Shown here in pieces: positions 1 through 7,945 of a stretch of 64,000 nucleotides of DNA. A program made the translations under genes and the position numbers. The DNA comes from Actinoplanes sp. N902-109 (lineage in GTDB: Bacteria > Actinomycetota > Actinomycetes > Mycobacteriales > Micromonosporaceae): contig NC_021191.1 of NCBI RefSeq assembly GCF_000389965.1, forward strand, positions 3,225,501-3,289,500, in the 5' to 3' direction. How positions within the stretch are numbered: the stretch's first letter is position 1; every line of letters begins with the position of its first letter. A model generated the notes under the pieces. The model did not search any database. It worked only from the letters and a program-made list of their open reading frames with translations, and was not told where the DNA came from.

Positions 1-299
1 ACACCCTGGCCGGCGCCGCCACCGAACTGGCCGCCACCAGCAGCGAGATCGCCGAGGCGACGGACCTGATCACCTCGATCGCCGAGCAGACCAACCTGCT
101 GGCGTTGAACGCCACCATCGAGGCGGCGCGCGCCGGCGACGCGGGGAAGGACTTCGCCGTGGTCGCGTCCGAGGTCAAGGATCTGGCCCAGGAGGCCGGC
201 GCCACCAGCGTCGAAGGTGTCGGCCAGACCCGCCAGGCCAGCAGCGAGGTGGCCGGCACCGCCGAGCAGCTGCGCGTGCTGGTCACCGCGTTCCGCGTC
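1..299 (+). pseudogene. Methyl-accepting chemotaxis protein, 3' remnant with internal deletion
   Basis: Reading from base 3, the frame encodes the MCP signalling hairpin tip (AEQTNLLALNATIEAARAGD, then FAVVASEVKDLAQE), which is the most conserved part of chemoreceptors and contacts CheA/CheW. The residues expected after LAQE (second half of the hairpin and most of the returning helix, roughly 70 residues) are missing. The frame jumps straight to a typical receptor C-terminus ending AFRV at base 299. No stop follows there: the frame stays open to base 542, running antisense through the next gene. I read this as a decayed receptor with an in-frame deletion and a lost stop. The 5' part lies outside the window, so its condition is unknown. 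Confidence 0.7.
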
Positions 300-330
300 C
301 GAGGCAGGGCCGCGGGCCGAGGCGGCGCGT

Positions 331-1116
331 TCAGATCGTCGTGCGGGGGACACCGGCGTAGTCGTCGCGGAGCAGGTCGAGGACGGGGTGGCCGGCGGGG
401 AAGGAAACGTCGTCTATGGCGGCGACGGCTCGTACGCCGAGAACGGAATTGGTCGCGAACGCCGCTGTCATCGAGGAGATGTCGGCAAGCGCGATCGGCG
501 CGACACGGTGCACGCGGGCGGCCTGCAGCAGCTGCATGGTGACGCCGGGCAGCTGCGGGGCCCGGGGCCAGAGGATGTCCGCCCCGCTGACCAGGCCGAT
601 GTTCCAGGTCGCGCCCTCGGTGACATGGGCGTCGTCGTCGATGAACAGAGCGTCGTCGTACCCGGTGAGCTGTGCCGCGCGGCGCAGGCGTAGCGACGCG
701 AACAGGCCGACGCTCTTGATGTCCGGCGCCGGGCGCTCATGGTGCACGGTCTGAACCGTCAGGGCTCGCGGCCGGGCGGGGGAAGCCGTACGTCGGGTGA
801 TCAAGACATGCGGCTCCATGGCCGCGCCGGGATGCCCGAGGTCGAGCGCCGGGTCGAACACCGTCACCCGCACCGTGCAATCCGGGCGGCCCACCGTGGC
901 CAGGCGCAGGAAACGGCGGACCAGGTCGACGTCGAGGTCGGCGGCGAAGAGCGCTCGGCAGTCGTGCACGAGACGGCTGAGGTGCAGCTCGAGACCGCGG
1001 ACGCGCCCGTCGTCGACGCGGAACGTGGTGAAGTGCCCGTAGTTGGTGAGCGCCAGGGCCTGCAGCTCGCCGACCGTGGCAGGCCGCCCATCGAGAAGTG
1101 CCACCGACGGGTCCAC
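331..1116 (-). CDS. pabC: PabC-like aminodeoxychorismate lyase (class IV PLP aminotransferase fold)
   Basis: The 261-residue protein has the class IV aminotransferase/lyase fold. The candidate PLP lysine is K134 in DIKSVGLF, and the family signature DDALFIDDDAHVTEGATWNI follows. In PabC this enzyme turns 4-amino-4-deoxychorismate into p-aminobenzoate and pyruvate. The fold alone cannot exclude a branched-chain or D-amino-acid aminotransferase. The lyase role is favoured because a PabA-PabB fusion with the aminodeoxychorismate-type lysine lies in the divergent operon (16090-18192). The GTG start directly abuts the TAG stop of the glycosyltransferase gene. It is the last gene of the seven-gene leftward operon and ends facing the MCP remnant. 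Confidence 0.75.
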   Translation of the reverse strand: MDPSVALLDGRPATVGELQALALTNYGHFTTFRVDDGRVRGLELHLSRLVHDCRALFAADLDVDLVRRFLRLATVGRPDCTVRVTVFDPALDLGHPGAAMEPHVLITRRTASPARPRALTVQTVHHERPAPDIKSVGLFASLRLRRAAQLTGYDDALFIDDDAHVTEGATWNIGLVSGADILWPRAPQLPGVTMQLLQAARVHRVAPIALADISSMTAAFATNSVLGVRAVAAIDDVSFPAGHPVLDLLRDDYAGVPRTTI

Positions 1117-2097
1117 CTAGCCCGCCTCCGGGCCGCCGAGGGCGCGGGTCAGCATGTCGATCTCGTCAGCGATCTCCGCCACCAGCTCGGCCTGGCCCTC
1201 GCCGTTCATCATCGTCTCGAGCCGGCGCAGCGCGGCCACATAGATGTCGCCGGCGTCGGATGGTGGTGTCGCGCCGCGTTTCAGCGAGGCGAGCAGGACG
1301 TGTGTGTACATCTGACGGTAGGCGTTGACGACCAGCCGGTAGTAGGAGTCGCCGCCGTGCCGGGCTCGCTCCGAACTGCCGATTTCACCGCTGGGGATGC
1401 GGTACTTGCTCGGGATGCTCGGCTCGAAATGGACCAGGCCGTCGCCCGCGAAGATGCGGATCCAGCAGTGCGCATCCTCCGCGCCACGTGCCCGCGCCGG
1501 AAACGGGTAGCGGAGCATGGTCGAGGTTCGTGCCGACACGGTCGAGGTGAGCGACACGTAGCCGGTGTCGATCGCCATCCGCAGCCAGCAGTCGGCGCCC
1601 GCGAGTGGCTCCCTGTCGAACTGCTCGAGTATCTCGACGATCGACGGGGTCAGCTTCTCTCGCTCCCACTCGGTGCCCTGCTCGTCGATGACGATGAACG
1701 GTGAGTAGATGAAGACGACGTCGGGCTGCGCTGCGAACACCTCGCGGGTCACTTCGACGCGCCGGGGATGGGCAAGATCGTCGCAGTCGAGGTGCATGAC
1801 GAAGTCACACCCCCGCCGGTGTGCCTCGACCACCCCGCGGTTGCGGGCTGCACCCTGGCCCAGGTTCGTCTCATTCCGCAGCAGGACGATCCGGTCCGGG
1901 TCCGCCTCGGCAGCGGCCTCGACCACGGCGACGCCGGCCGGTTCCGGCGACACGTCGTCGACTATGACGAGCAACCAGTCGTTGTCGGTCTGCTGCCGTA
2001 CGCTCTCGATCGCGGCCTGGGTCTGCTGCGCCAGTCGCGGATGATCGCTGAAGTGCGACATCACGAAGGCTCCCCGGGGCCCGTCCCTACCAGTCAC
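1117..2097 (-). CDS. Family 2 (GT-A) glycosyltransferase
   Basis: This is a 326-residue inverting glycosyltransferase of the GT2 kind. The N-terminal strand GAFVMSHFSDHP is followed by AAIESVRQQ and LLVIVDD. The metal/nucleotide-binding DxD is D104-C-D106 in MHLDCDD. I chose the GTG at 2097, which overlaps the upstream TGA as GTGA, because it keeps the first beta strand; the ATG at 2061 would cut into it. A far longer upstream extension in this frame is low-complexity shadow. No membrane segment is evident, so it is probably cytosolic. The donor and acceptor are unknown. Its place between an acyltransferase and PabC suggests it decorates the block 1 product. Confidence 0.8.
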   Translation of the reverse strand: MTGRDGPRGAFVMSHFSDHPRLAQQTQAAIESVRQQTDNDWLLVIVDDVSPEPAGVAVVEAAAEADPDRIVLLRNETNLGQGAARNRGVVEAHRRGCDFVMHLDCDDLAHPRRVEVTREVFAAQPDVVFIYSPFIVIDEQGTEWEREKLTPSIVEILEQFDREPLAGADCWLRMAIDTGYVSLTSTVSARTSTMLRYPFPARARGAEDAHCWIRIFAGDGLVHFEPSIPSKYRIPSGEIGSSERARHGGDSYYRLVVNAYRQMYTHVLLASLKRGATPPSDAGDIYVAALRRLETMMNGEGQAELVAEIADEIDMLTRALGGPEAG

Positions 2098-3968
2098 GAA
2101 ACACCTCTCGATTGGACGATGGACGACCGTGCGCGCAGTCGCCCGGCGAGCGTTGTGAGGCTTGTCGGCCGGCGCAGATCCGCGACCGTGATGCCGTCGA
2201 ACCCGGCGTCGCGCAGCAGTGACAGCACGCGGGGAGCATGGTGGAGCCGGCCGCCGGCGGTCAGGTAGGTGCCGGCCATCGTCAGACCGGCCAGCCCGTT
2301 CGCCTCGGCGACCGCTTGCTCGAGTGCCCGCTCGGCGGACTCCCGCGGCGCCCGTACCGGCCGCTGGACGCCCGAGTCGGCGACCGTGCCCCCGTCGGAC
2401 CTGTGCACGACGAAGTGCTGCGGGCTGACGGTGGCCCCCCGGCCGTTGTCGGTCGACAGCAGGAAGTCGCGCAGTTCCCACGGCTCGAGGTCGGCGCCGA
2501 CGTATGCGGTGACGGCACCCTGCTCCTCGCGGACGTCGGCCTCGCGGACCGCGGGATGGTCCCGCAGGCGGGTGGCGAGGAAGTCGAGGTCCACCCAGAC
2601 GTCGCCGATCCGGGCCCACCGTGCGCCCGGTCGCCAGCGCTCGCCGGGCAGCGCCTCGGCCGCCGCGAAGGCGAGGTCACCGGCGCAGGCGTGCACGAGG
2701 ATCGCCTCGATCCGCCGGACGATCCCGGTGACGTCCCGCTCGCCCGCCACGCCCGAATCGGCGGCCGCGTAGATGTGCAGCTGCCCGCCGACGGGTGAGG
2801 CGTTGACGAACAGGTTGCAGACGTCGTGGAACTCGTTCGACCGGCCGACGGTCACCAGCGAGTCGCTCAGCAGGGCGTGCGGATCGTCGGATGGTTCCGC
2901 CGCCCAGTCGATGCCGTCGAAGATGCAGTTGACGGCCTCGGGGCCGGACAGGTAACTGCCCCGCTCGACGTCGATCCGGCCCGCGCTCTCGAAGAATTCC
3001 AGCACATCGAACCCCATGTGCCGGCCGCCGATCAGGATCGCCTTCTGCACCCGGCGCAGCACCTCGGAGAACGACGGCGCCCCCGCGAGGTCGATGAGCA
3101 ACGGCATGTCCCGGAAGACCGAGGCGACCATCTCGCCGGTGTCGGGCAGCTCGCGGAACGACCAGGTCAGGCTCAAGCCGAGCCGGTTCCGGTCGTACTG
3201 GATCGCCAGGGCGGTGTAGGCGGTCGCGATGAAAATCGATGCCGGCGACGTGGCGAATCTGCTGTGCAGGATCGCCAGCGCCCGCGTCGCGGCGGGCGAG
3301 ACCAGGTTCGCGAACACCACGTCGGCTCCGGGCCGGCCCCGGCTCACCGGCAGCGCGGTGACCGGCAGGTCCCGCAGCACGCCGGTCCAGTGCCGCAGGG
3401 CGGACTCCACGCGGGCCCGGCCCCGGCCCCGCTCGTGCAACGCCCGGTCGATCGGTTGTACGACATCGGCGCTGAGCCGCACGGGCCGCCGCTGGTGCCG
3501 GGCGGCCAGCAGCTCGGTGAGGTCGGCGGCGAGTATTCCGGCTGCCGTCTCGTCAACGGCGACATGTGCCACCAGGAACATCAGGTCGCCGTCCGCCGTA
3601 CGGCCGAAGCGGATCGGGGGTGCGGTCGCGATGTCGAAGGGGGACTCGGCGAACAGGCGACGCGACTGCTCGTCGTCGAGGCGGGGCACCACTGCCCGGA
3701 CGGCCTCGTACACGTTCTGCCTCGGCCGGCCTGCCTCATCGGCGTCGAAACCGGTCCGGAGCATCTCGTGCCGCTGCAGCAGGTCGTCCACCGCGGCGTG
3801 CACCGCCGCATCCGGCAGACCTTCCGGTACGGCCACCACGCGGAAGATGTTCGGGAACAGCCCGTGTGCACCGGATCGGTAGGATATCCATTCCAGCTGG
3901 GAGATGCCCGACTGGAGCGGGCCGACGCGCTGGATCGCGCCGGAGAAGCTCGTCAGTTCCTCGTGCAT
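2094..3968 (-). CDS. Stand-alone condensation-type acyltransferase with vestigial A-C and carrier domains
   Basis: The 624-residue protein begins with an NRPS condensation-fold domain (about residues 10-430). The catalytic HxxxD is present as H135-V-A-V-D139, although the usual first His of HHxxxDG is Ala and the Gly is replaced. Residues about 445-540 resemble the C-terminal subdomain of an adenylation domain (DHPAVREADV and AYVG patterns) with no large A subdomain. Residues about 545-615 look like a peptidyl carrier, but the GGxS motif reads GGRL, so the phosphopantetheine serine is missing. It probably forms an ester or amide using a partner ACP in trans. The ATG at 3968 has GGGAG five bases upstream and lies 4 bases after the GH13 stop. 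Confidence 0.75.
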   Translation of the reverse strand: MHEELTSFSGAIQRVGPLQSGISQLEWISYRSGAHGLFPNIFRVVAVPEGLPDAAVHAAVDDLLQRHEMLRTGFDADEAGRPRQNVYEAVRAVVPRLDDEQSRRLFAESPFDIATAPPIRFGRTADGDLMFLVAHVAVDETAAGILAADLTELLAARHQRRPVRLSADVVQPIDRALHERGRGRARVESALRHWTGVLRDLPVTALPVSRGRPGADVVFANLVSPAATRALAILHSRFATSPASIFIATAYTALAIQYDRNRLGLSLTWSFRELPDTGEMVASVFRDMPLLIDLAGAPSFSEVLRRVQKAILIGGRHMGFDVLEFFESAGRIDVERGSYLSGPEAVNCIFDGIDWAAEPSDDPHALLSDSLVTVGRSNEFHDVCNLFVNASPVGGQLHIYAAADSGVAGERDVTGIVRRIEAILVHACAGDLAFAAAEALPGERWRPGARWARIGDVWVDLDFLATRLRDHPAVREADVREEQGAVTAYVGADLEPWELRDFLLSTDNGRGATVSPQHFVVHRSDGGTVADSGVQRPVRAPRESAERALEQAVAEANGLAGLTMAGTYLTAGGRLHHAPRVLSLLRDAGFDGITVADLRRPTSLTTLAGRLRARSSIVQSRGVS

Positions 3969-3972
3969 GCGG

Positions 3973-5553
3973 CTACTCCCGATCGGGGCGGAAGATGACG
4001 CCCTCGCCGGCGGCCAGGGGCAACGACGAGCCGTCCCCGGCCGCACCGTCGCGTCCCGGGTGGGTGGACAGCTCGATCCGTCCTGAGCCGATTCCCGGCA
4101 CCTCGACCTCGGCGTCGGTCAGGTTCAGGGCGACGAGCAGACGTTCCTCGGCGCAGGTGCGCAGATAGACGAACGTGCCGGGTGGGGAGTCGAGCGACTG
4201 GTAGTCACCGGCGCGCAGCGCGGCCGACCCGCGACGGAACCAGATCAGCCGGCGGTAGAGGCTGAGCAGGGATTGTGGATCATCTGTCTGGGCCTCGACG
4301 TTGACCTGCCGCAGATCGGGCCCGAACGCGAGCCAGGGCGTGCCCCGGGTGAAGCCCTGGCCGGTCGCGTCCCATTGCATGGGGGTGCGCTGACCGTCGC
4401 GGCCGTCGACGTCGAGTTCCCGGCCCGGCGGCGGGGGAGCGTCGGACATGCCGATCTCCTCGCCGTAATAGACACAGGCCAGGCCACGCAGCGTCAGCAT
4501 CATCATGGCGGCGACCCGGGCTCGTTGCCGGTTGCCGAAACGGCTCACCGTGCGGGAGATGTCGTGTGTTGCCAAGGCGTACGTGGGCAGCGCGCCCGGC
4601 CGCATGAGTCCGGCCATCCGGTCGACCGTCGCCCGGAACGCCGAAGCGTCCCACGGCTGCTCCCAGAACGCGATGTGGAAGGCGGTCTGCATGCCGGTGC
4701 CGCCGAAATAGTCGACCAGCCGGCCGTCATCGGCCACCGGTACCTCGCCGAGGGTGAAGCGACCGGGGTATGCGTCGACGGTGGTGCGCAGGTCGGCCAA
4801 GATCTCGTGGACCTCGGGCAGGTCCATGTTGACTTGGCGGACCGCCGGGTGCATGACGTGCCGGCGTGCGTGAGCGATCTCGGCCGGGTTGTCCCGCAGC
4901 GCGGCGTCCTTGACGAGGCGGTGGGCGACGTCCACACGGAACCCGTCCACGCCTCGGTCGAGCCAGAACCGCCACACCGACCGCAGCGCTTCGCGTACCG
5001 ACGGATTGCGCAGATTGAGGTCGGGCTGGCCCGGTGTGAAGCTGTGCAGGTAGAACTGGCCGCAGAGCGGGTCGTACGACCAGGCGCTGCCACAGCGCTC
5101 GAAGGCGCTGAGCCAATTGTTCGGTGGCCCGCCGCCGGGCCCGGGGTCGGCCCAGATGTACCAGTCCCGCCGGGCGCTGTCGCGGCCCGCACGCGACTCG
5201 ACGAACCAGGGATGCCGCGTCGAGGTGTGGTTCATGACCAGGTCGACGATCACCCGGATGTCCCGCCGGTGCGCTTCGGCGACCAGCTCGTCGAAGTCGT
5301 CCAGGCTGCCATATGCCGGATCGACGTCCTGGTAGTCGCTGATGTCGTAGCCGAAGTCGGCCAGCGGCGAGGGGTAGAACGGCGACAGCCAGATGGCGTC
5401 CACACCCAACGACGCGGGCGTGCCGTCCCTGAGGTGATCGAGTCGGCTGATCACCCCTCGCAGGTCACCGATGCCGTCACCGTCGGAGTCGGCGAAGCTC
5501 CGCGGGTAGATCTGGTAGAGAACCGCACCGCGCCACCACTCGTCCCGCCCCAT
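3973..5553 (-). CDS. GH13 alpha-glucosidase / oligo-1,6-glucosidase-like enzyme
   Basis: The 526-residue protein opens with the family signature (WWRGAVLYQIYPRSFADSDG) and has the (beta/alpha)8 core motifs. These are the DLVMNHTS region, the nucleophile Asp in DGFRVDVAH, the acid/base Glu in TLGEV, and THD in place of the usual NHD before the third acidic site. A QRTPMQWD stretch is typical of alpha-glucosidases and trehalose synthases acting on small alpha-glucosides. No signal peptide is seen, so it is cytosolic. A GTG at 5562 is also possible, but GGGAAG lies at a better distance from the ATG at 5553. It sits between an aldo/keto reductase and an acyltransferase, and may hydrolyse or transglycosylate a glucoside made by the TreT-like enzyme. 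Confidence 0.85.
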   Translation of the reverse strand: MGRDEWWRGAVLYQIYPRSFADSDGDGIGDLRGVISRLDHLRDGTPASLGVDAIWLSPFYPSPLADFGYDISDYQDVDPAYGSLDDFDELVAEAHRRDIRVIVDLVMNHTSTRHPWFVESRAGRDSARRDWYIWADPGPGGGPPNNWLSAFERCGSAWSYDPLCGQFYLHSFTPGQPDLNLRNPSVREALRSVWRFWLDRGVDGFRVDVAHRLVKDAALRDNPAEIAHARRHVMHPAVRQVNMDLPEVHEILADLRTTVDAYPGRFTLGEVPVADDGRLVDYFGGTGMQTAFHIAFWEQPWDASAFRATVDRMAGLMRPGALPTYALATHDISRTVSRFGNRQRARVAAMMMLTLRGLACVYYGEEIGMSDAPPPPGRELDVDGRDGQRTPMQWDATGQGFTRGTPWLAFGPDLRQVNVEAQTDDPQSLLSLYRRLIWFRRGSAALRAGDYQSLDSPPGTFVYLRTCAEERLLVALNLTDAEVEVPGIGSGRIELSTHPGRDGAAGDGSSLPLAAGEGVIFRPDRE

Positions 5554-5568
5554 CTGGCTCACTTCCCG

Positions 5569-6543
5569 CTACAGGTTGACCGTGGACATGTCGGGATAAC
5601 GCTCGCCCGCCGCGCAGCCGGCCGGGGCGATGTCGTCGAGCGCGGTCAACTCGGCCGGGGTGAGCGTGAGTCCGGCCGCAGCTACGTTCTCGGTCAGACG
5701 CCGGCGGTTCTTCGTCCCCGGAATCGGGACGATGTCGTCGCCTTGGGCGAGCAGCCAGGCCAACGCCAGCTGAGCCCCGCTCACTCCACGATCGCGGGCG
5801 GCCTCGGCGATCCGCGCGGCCACCTTCGCGTTGTGGGCGATGTTCTCCGGCTGGAAACGTGGCAGACCGCGGCGGAAATCGTCCGGGCTGAGATCCTCGG
5901 TCGAGTCGAACCGTCCGGTCAGCAGACCGCGGCCCAGCGGCGAGTACGCAACGAAACCTATGCCGAGCTCACGTAACGTGGGCAGCAGCTCCCGTTCCGG
6001 GTCCCGGCTCACCAGTGAGTACTCGGTCTGGACGGCAGCTACCGGATGCACCGAGTGCGCCCGGCGGACGGTGTCGACGGACGCCTCCGAGATCGCCAGG
6101 TGACGTACCTTGCCCTGCTGGACGAGCTCTGCGAGAGCGCCCCAGGTCTCTTCGACCGGAAGCGACCGGTCGACCCGGTGCTGGGTGTAGATGTCGATGA
6201 CGTCAACATCCAGCCGGCGCAGCGACCCTTCGCAGGACGCTCGTACGTATTCGGGTCGCCCGTTGACACCGATCACCCGGCCCTGCGGGTCCTTGACGTT
6301 GCCGAACTTGGTGGAGAGCACGACGCTGTCCCGCCGCCCGCGGATGGCGCGGCCGATCAGCTCCTCGTTGGTGTACGGCCCGTACATGTCAGCCGTGTCG
6401 AACAGGGTCACGCCCAGGTCGATGGCCCGATGCATGGTGCGGATCGATTCGGCGTCGTCGAGCGGGCCGTAGAACTGGGACATGCCCATGCAGCCCAGCC
6501 CGAGGTCCGACACCACCGGACCGTGTTCACCCAGTCTGCGCAT
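5569..6543 (-). CDS. Aldo/keto reductase
   Basis: The 324-residue protein is a full-length NADPH-dependent aldo/keto reductase of the tauA/YdhF-AKR13 general type. Visible features are GLGCMGMSQFYG at the N-terminus and the catalytic Asp/Tyr in FDTADMYGP. The Lys is in LSTKFG and the His in YTQHRVD. The cofactor end has IPGTKNRRRL. Two adjacent ATGs exist; 6543 is preferred because GGGGAG lies too close to the one at 6546. It overlaps the end of the TreT-like gene. In this operon it may reduce a sugar or an aldehyde/ketone intermediate, but the family is too broad to name a substrate. Confidence 0.85.
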   Translation of the reverse strand: MRRLGEHGPVVSDLGLGCMGMSQFYGPLDDAESIRTMHRAIDLGVTLFDTADMYGPYTNEELIGRAIRGRRDSVVLSTKFGNVKDPQGRVIGVNGRPEYVRASCEGSLRRLDVDVIDIYTQHRVDRSLPVEETWGALAELVQQGKVRHLAISEASVDTVRRAHSVHPVAAVQTEYSLVSRDPERELLPTLRELGIGFVAYSPLGRGLLTGRFDSTEDLSPDDFRRGLPRFQPENIAHNAKVAARIAEAARDRGVSGAQLALAWLLAQGDDIVPIPGTKNRRRLTENVAAAGLTLTPAELTALDDIAPAGCAAGERYPDMSTVNL

Positions 6544-7945
6544 CATGGCTCCCCTTGGTCAGGATCTTCTCGAGCGTGGCGGCCCACTCCAGCAGGTGCC
6601 GATCGGGAAGGAAACGGTCGACCACCAGCTGCCGGGCACCGGCGCCCAGCTTCTGCGCGAAACCGGGATCGTCGAGCAGCCGGCGGACAGCGGCGGCCGT
6701 GGCCGGCAGGTCGCGCGGGTCGGCCACAGCCAGCCCGGTGACCCCGTCGACCACTTGCTCTCGTAAGCCACCGACCGCACTGGCGACGATCGGCCGCGCC
6801 TTCCACATCGCCTCCGCGGCGGTGAGCCCGAACCCCTCGGCCAGACTTTTCTGCACCACCACAGTGGCGTGCCGCTGCAGCGCGTTGACCACGAGCGCGT
6901 TCTCCCGTCGATCAGTCACGGGCAGGCACAGCAGTTGGACGCGCCGGCGGTCGTCCGGCGCCAGCGCCGCCCACCGGCTGCGACTGAGCTCGTAGGCCCC
7001 GGCCGCCTCAGGATCGTCCGCGACGCTGTCGACCGCCGGCCCGGCCAGCGTCAGGTGACAGTGTCCGGCACCGGCTTGCATGAACGCCTCGAGCACCCCG
7101 TCCATGTCCTTGAGCCGGTCCCAGCGCGACACCTGGACCACCATGGGCACGTCCGGTGGTGGTGGCGGACCGACGCGCAGCACGGTGGCGGCGTGCCGGA
7201 CGGTGATCGCCGGCCCGAGCGGCGCCGGCACCGTGATCTCGGCCGACGCCGAACCGCCGAGTACGCCGGCTACGCCGAGGATGTCGACGGCCTGCCGGGC
7301 GGTGAGCGCCATGTTCTTCGGGGCGCACGGGTCGATCGACGGCGGGATCACGTGGGTGTCTGGCGTCCAGTGCTGCGCGTGACCCTCGGTCAGGAAAACC
7401 GTCGCATCGGCCTCCATGACGAACGGGCGCAGGAAGGCCCAGCCCGCTTCGGTGTGGCTGTTCGGCTGGTCGCTGCCGATGTGCGACCGCCAGATCACGG
7501 TCGCGCCGAGTTCCCTGGCCCGGCGGATCAGCCCGGCCGGCTGGGGGTCGTGCACGACGACGACGTCACCCGGGTCGACCCACATCTGCAGCTGGGCGGC
7601 GTTGTCATCAGTCACCCGGCGGTAGTGTGCCCGTTCATCCGGCCCGAGGGGCCCGCCGTCACCGGCGGACCCGTAGATGGTGCTGCACAGCCGCTTGGTG
7701 AGGGCGAAGAACGCGGGATCGCCGTCGACGACCAGCCAGCGCACATCGACGCCCAAGGCCCGGGCCAGCGGAATCAGCGACGACAGCAGTTCGGCCACGC
7801 CGCCGCCGGCGGCCGTGGAGTTGATGTTCCAGATGGTGCGGCCGGCGAGGCGGCCGACCCCGGCACGGAGCTTCGCCATACGCGCCGGGCCCAGGAGTTG
7901 CTCGTACGGTTCCAGGGCGACCGGATCGAGGTCAACCTCGAACAT
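6527..7945 (-). CDS. treT: TreT-like trehalose synthase (retaining GT4)
   Basis: The 472-residue protein matches the trehalose-glycosyltransferring synthase family, which joins an NDP-glucose (usually ADP-glucose) to glucose. Recognisable blocks are IWNINSTAAGGGVAELL near the N-terminus, then WVDPGDVVVVHDPQPAGL, IWRSHIGSDQPN and VVQVSRWDRLKD. The GT4 donor-site segment is QKSLAEGFGLTAAEAMWK. About 25 extra residues rich in Ala/Val/Pro lie between the SIDP segment and QVSRWD. The start is placed at the ATG at 7945; longer extensions lie inside the end of the upstream gene, which it overlaps by 14 bases. Together with GH13 and GT2 it points to a disaccharide or trehalose-like moiety in the product, though housekeeping trehalose formation is possible. 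Confidence 0.8.
   Translation of the reverse strand: MFEVDLDPVALEPYEQLLGPARMAKLRAGVGRLAGRTIWNINSTAAGGGVAELLSSLIPLARALGVDVRWLVVDGDPAFFALTKRLCSTIYGSAGDGGPLGPDERAHYRRVTDDNAAQLQMWVDPGDVVVVHDPQPAGLIRRARELGATVIWRSHIGSDQPNSHTEAGWAFLRPFVMEADATVFLTEGHAQHWTPDTHVIPPSIDPCAPKNMALTARQAVDILGVAGVLGGSASAEITVPAPLGPAITVRHAATVLRVGPPPPPDVPMVVQVSRWDRLKDMDGVLEAFMQAGAGHCHLTLAGPAVDSVADDPEAAGAYELSRSRWAALAPDDRRRVQLLCLPVTDRRENALVVNALQRHATVVVQKSLAEGFGLTAAEAMWKARPIVASAVGGLREQVVDGVTGLAVADPRDLPATAAAVRRLLDDPGFAQKLGAGARQLVVDRFLPDRHLLEWAATLEKILTKGSHDAQTG

Noticed and set aside
1117..2619. Longer start for the GT2 gene (500 codons)
   Set aside because: The extra N-terminus overlaps the acyltransferase gene and is Arg/Pro-rich shadow; the GTG at 2097 keeps the complete first GT-A strand.
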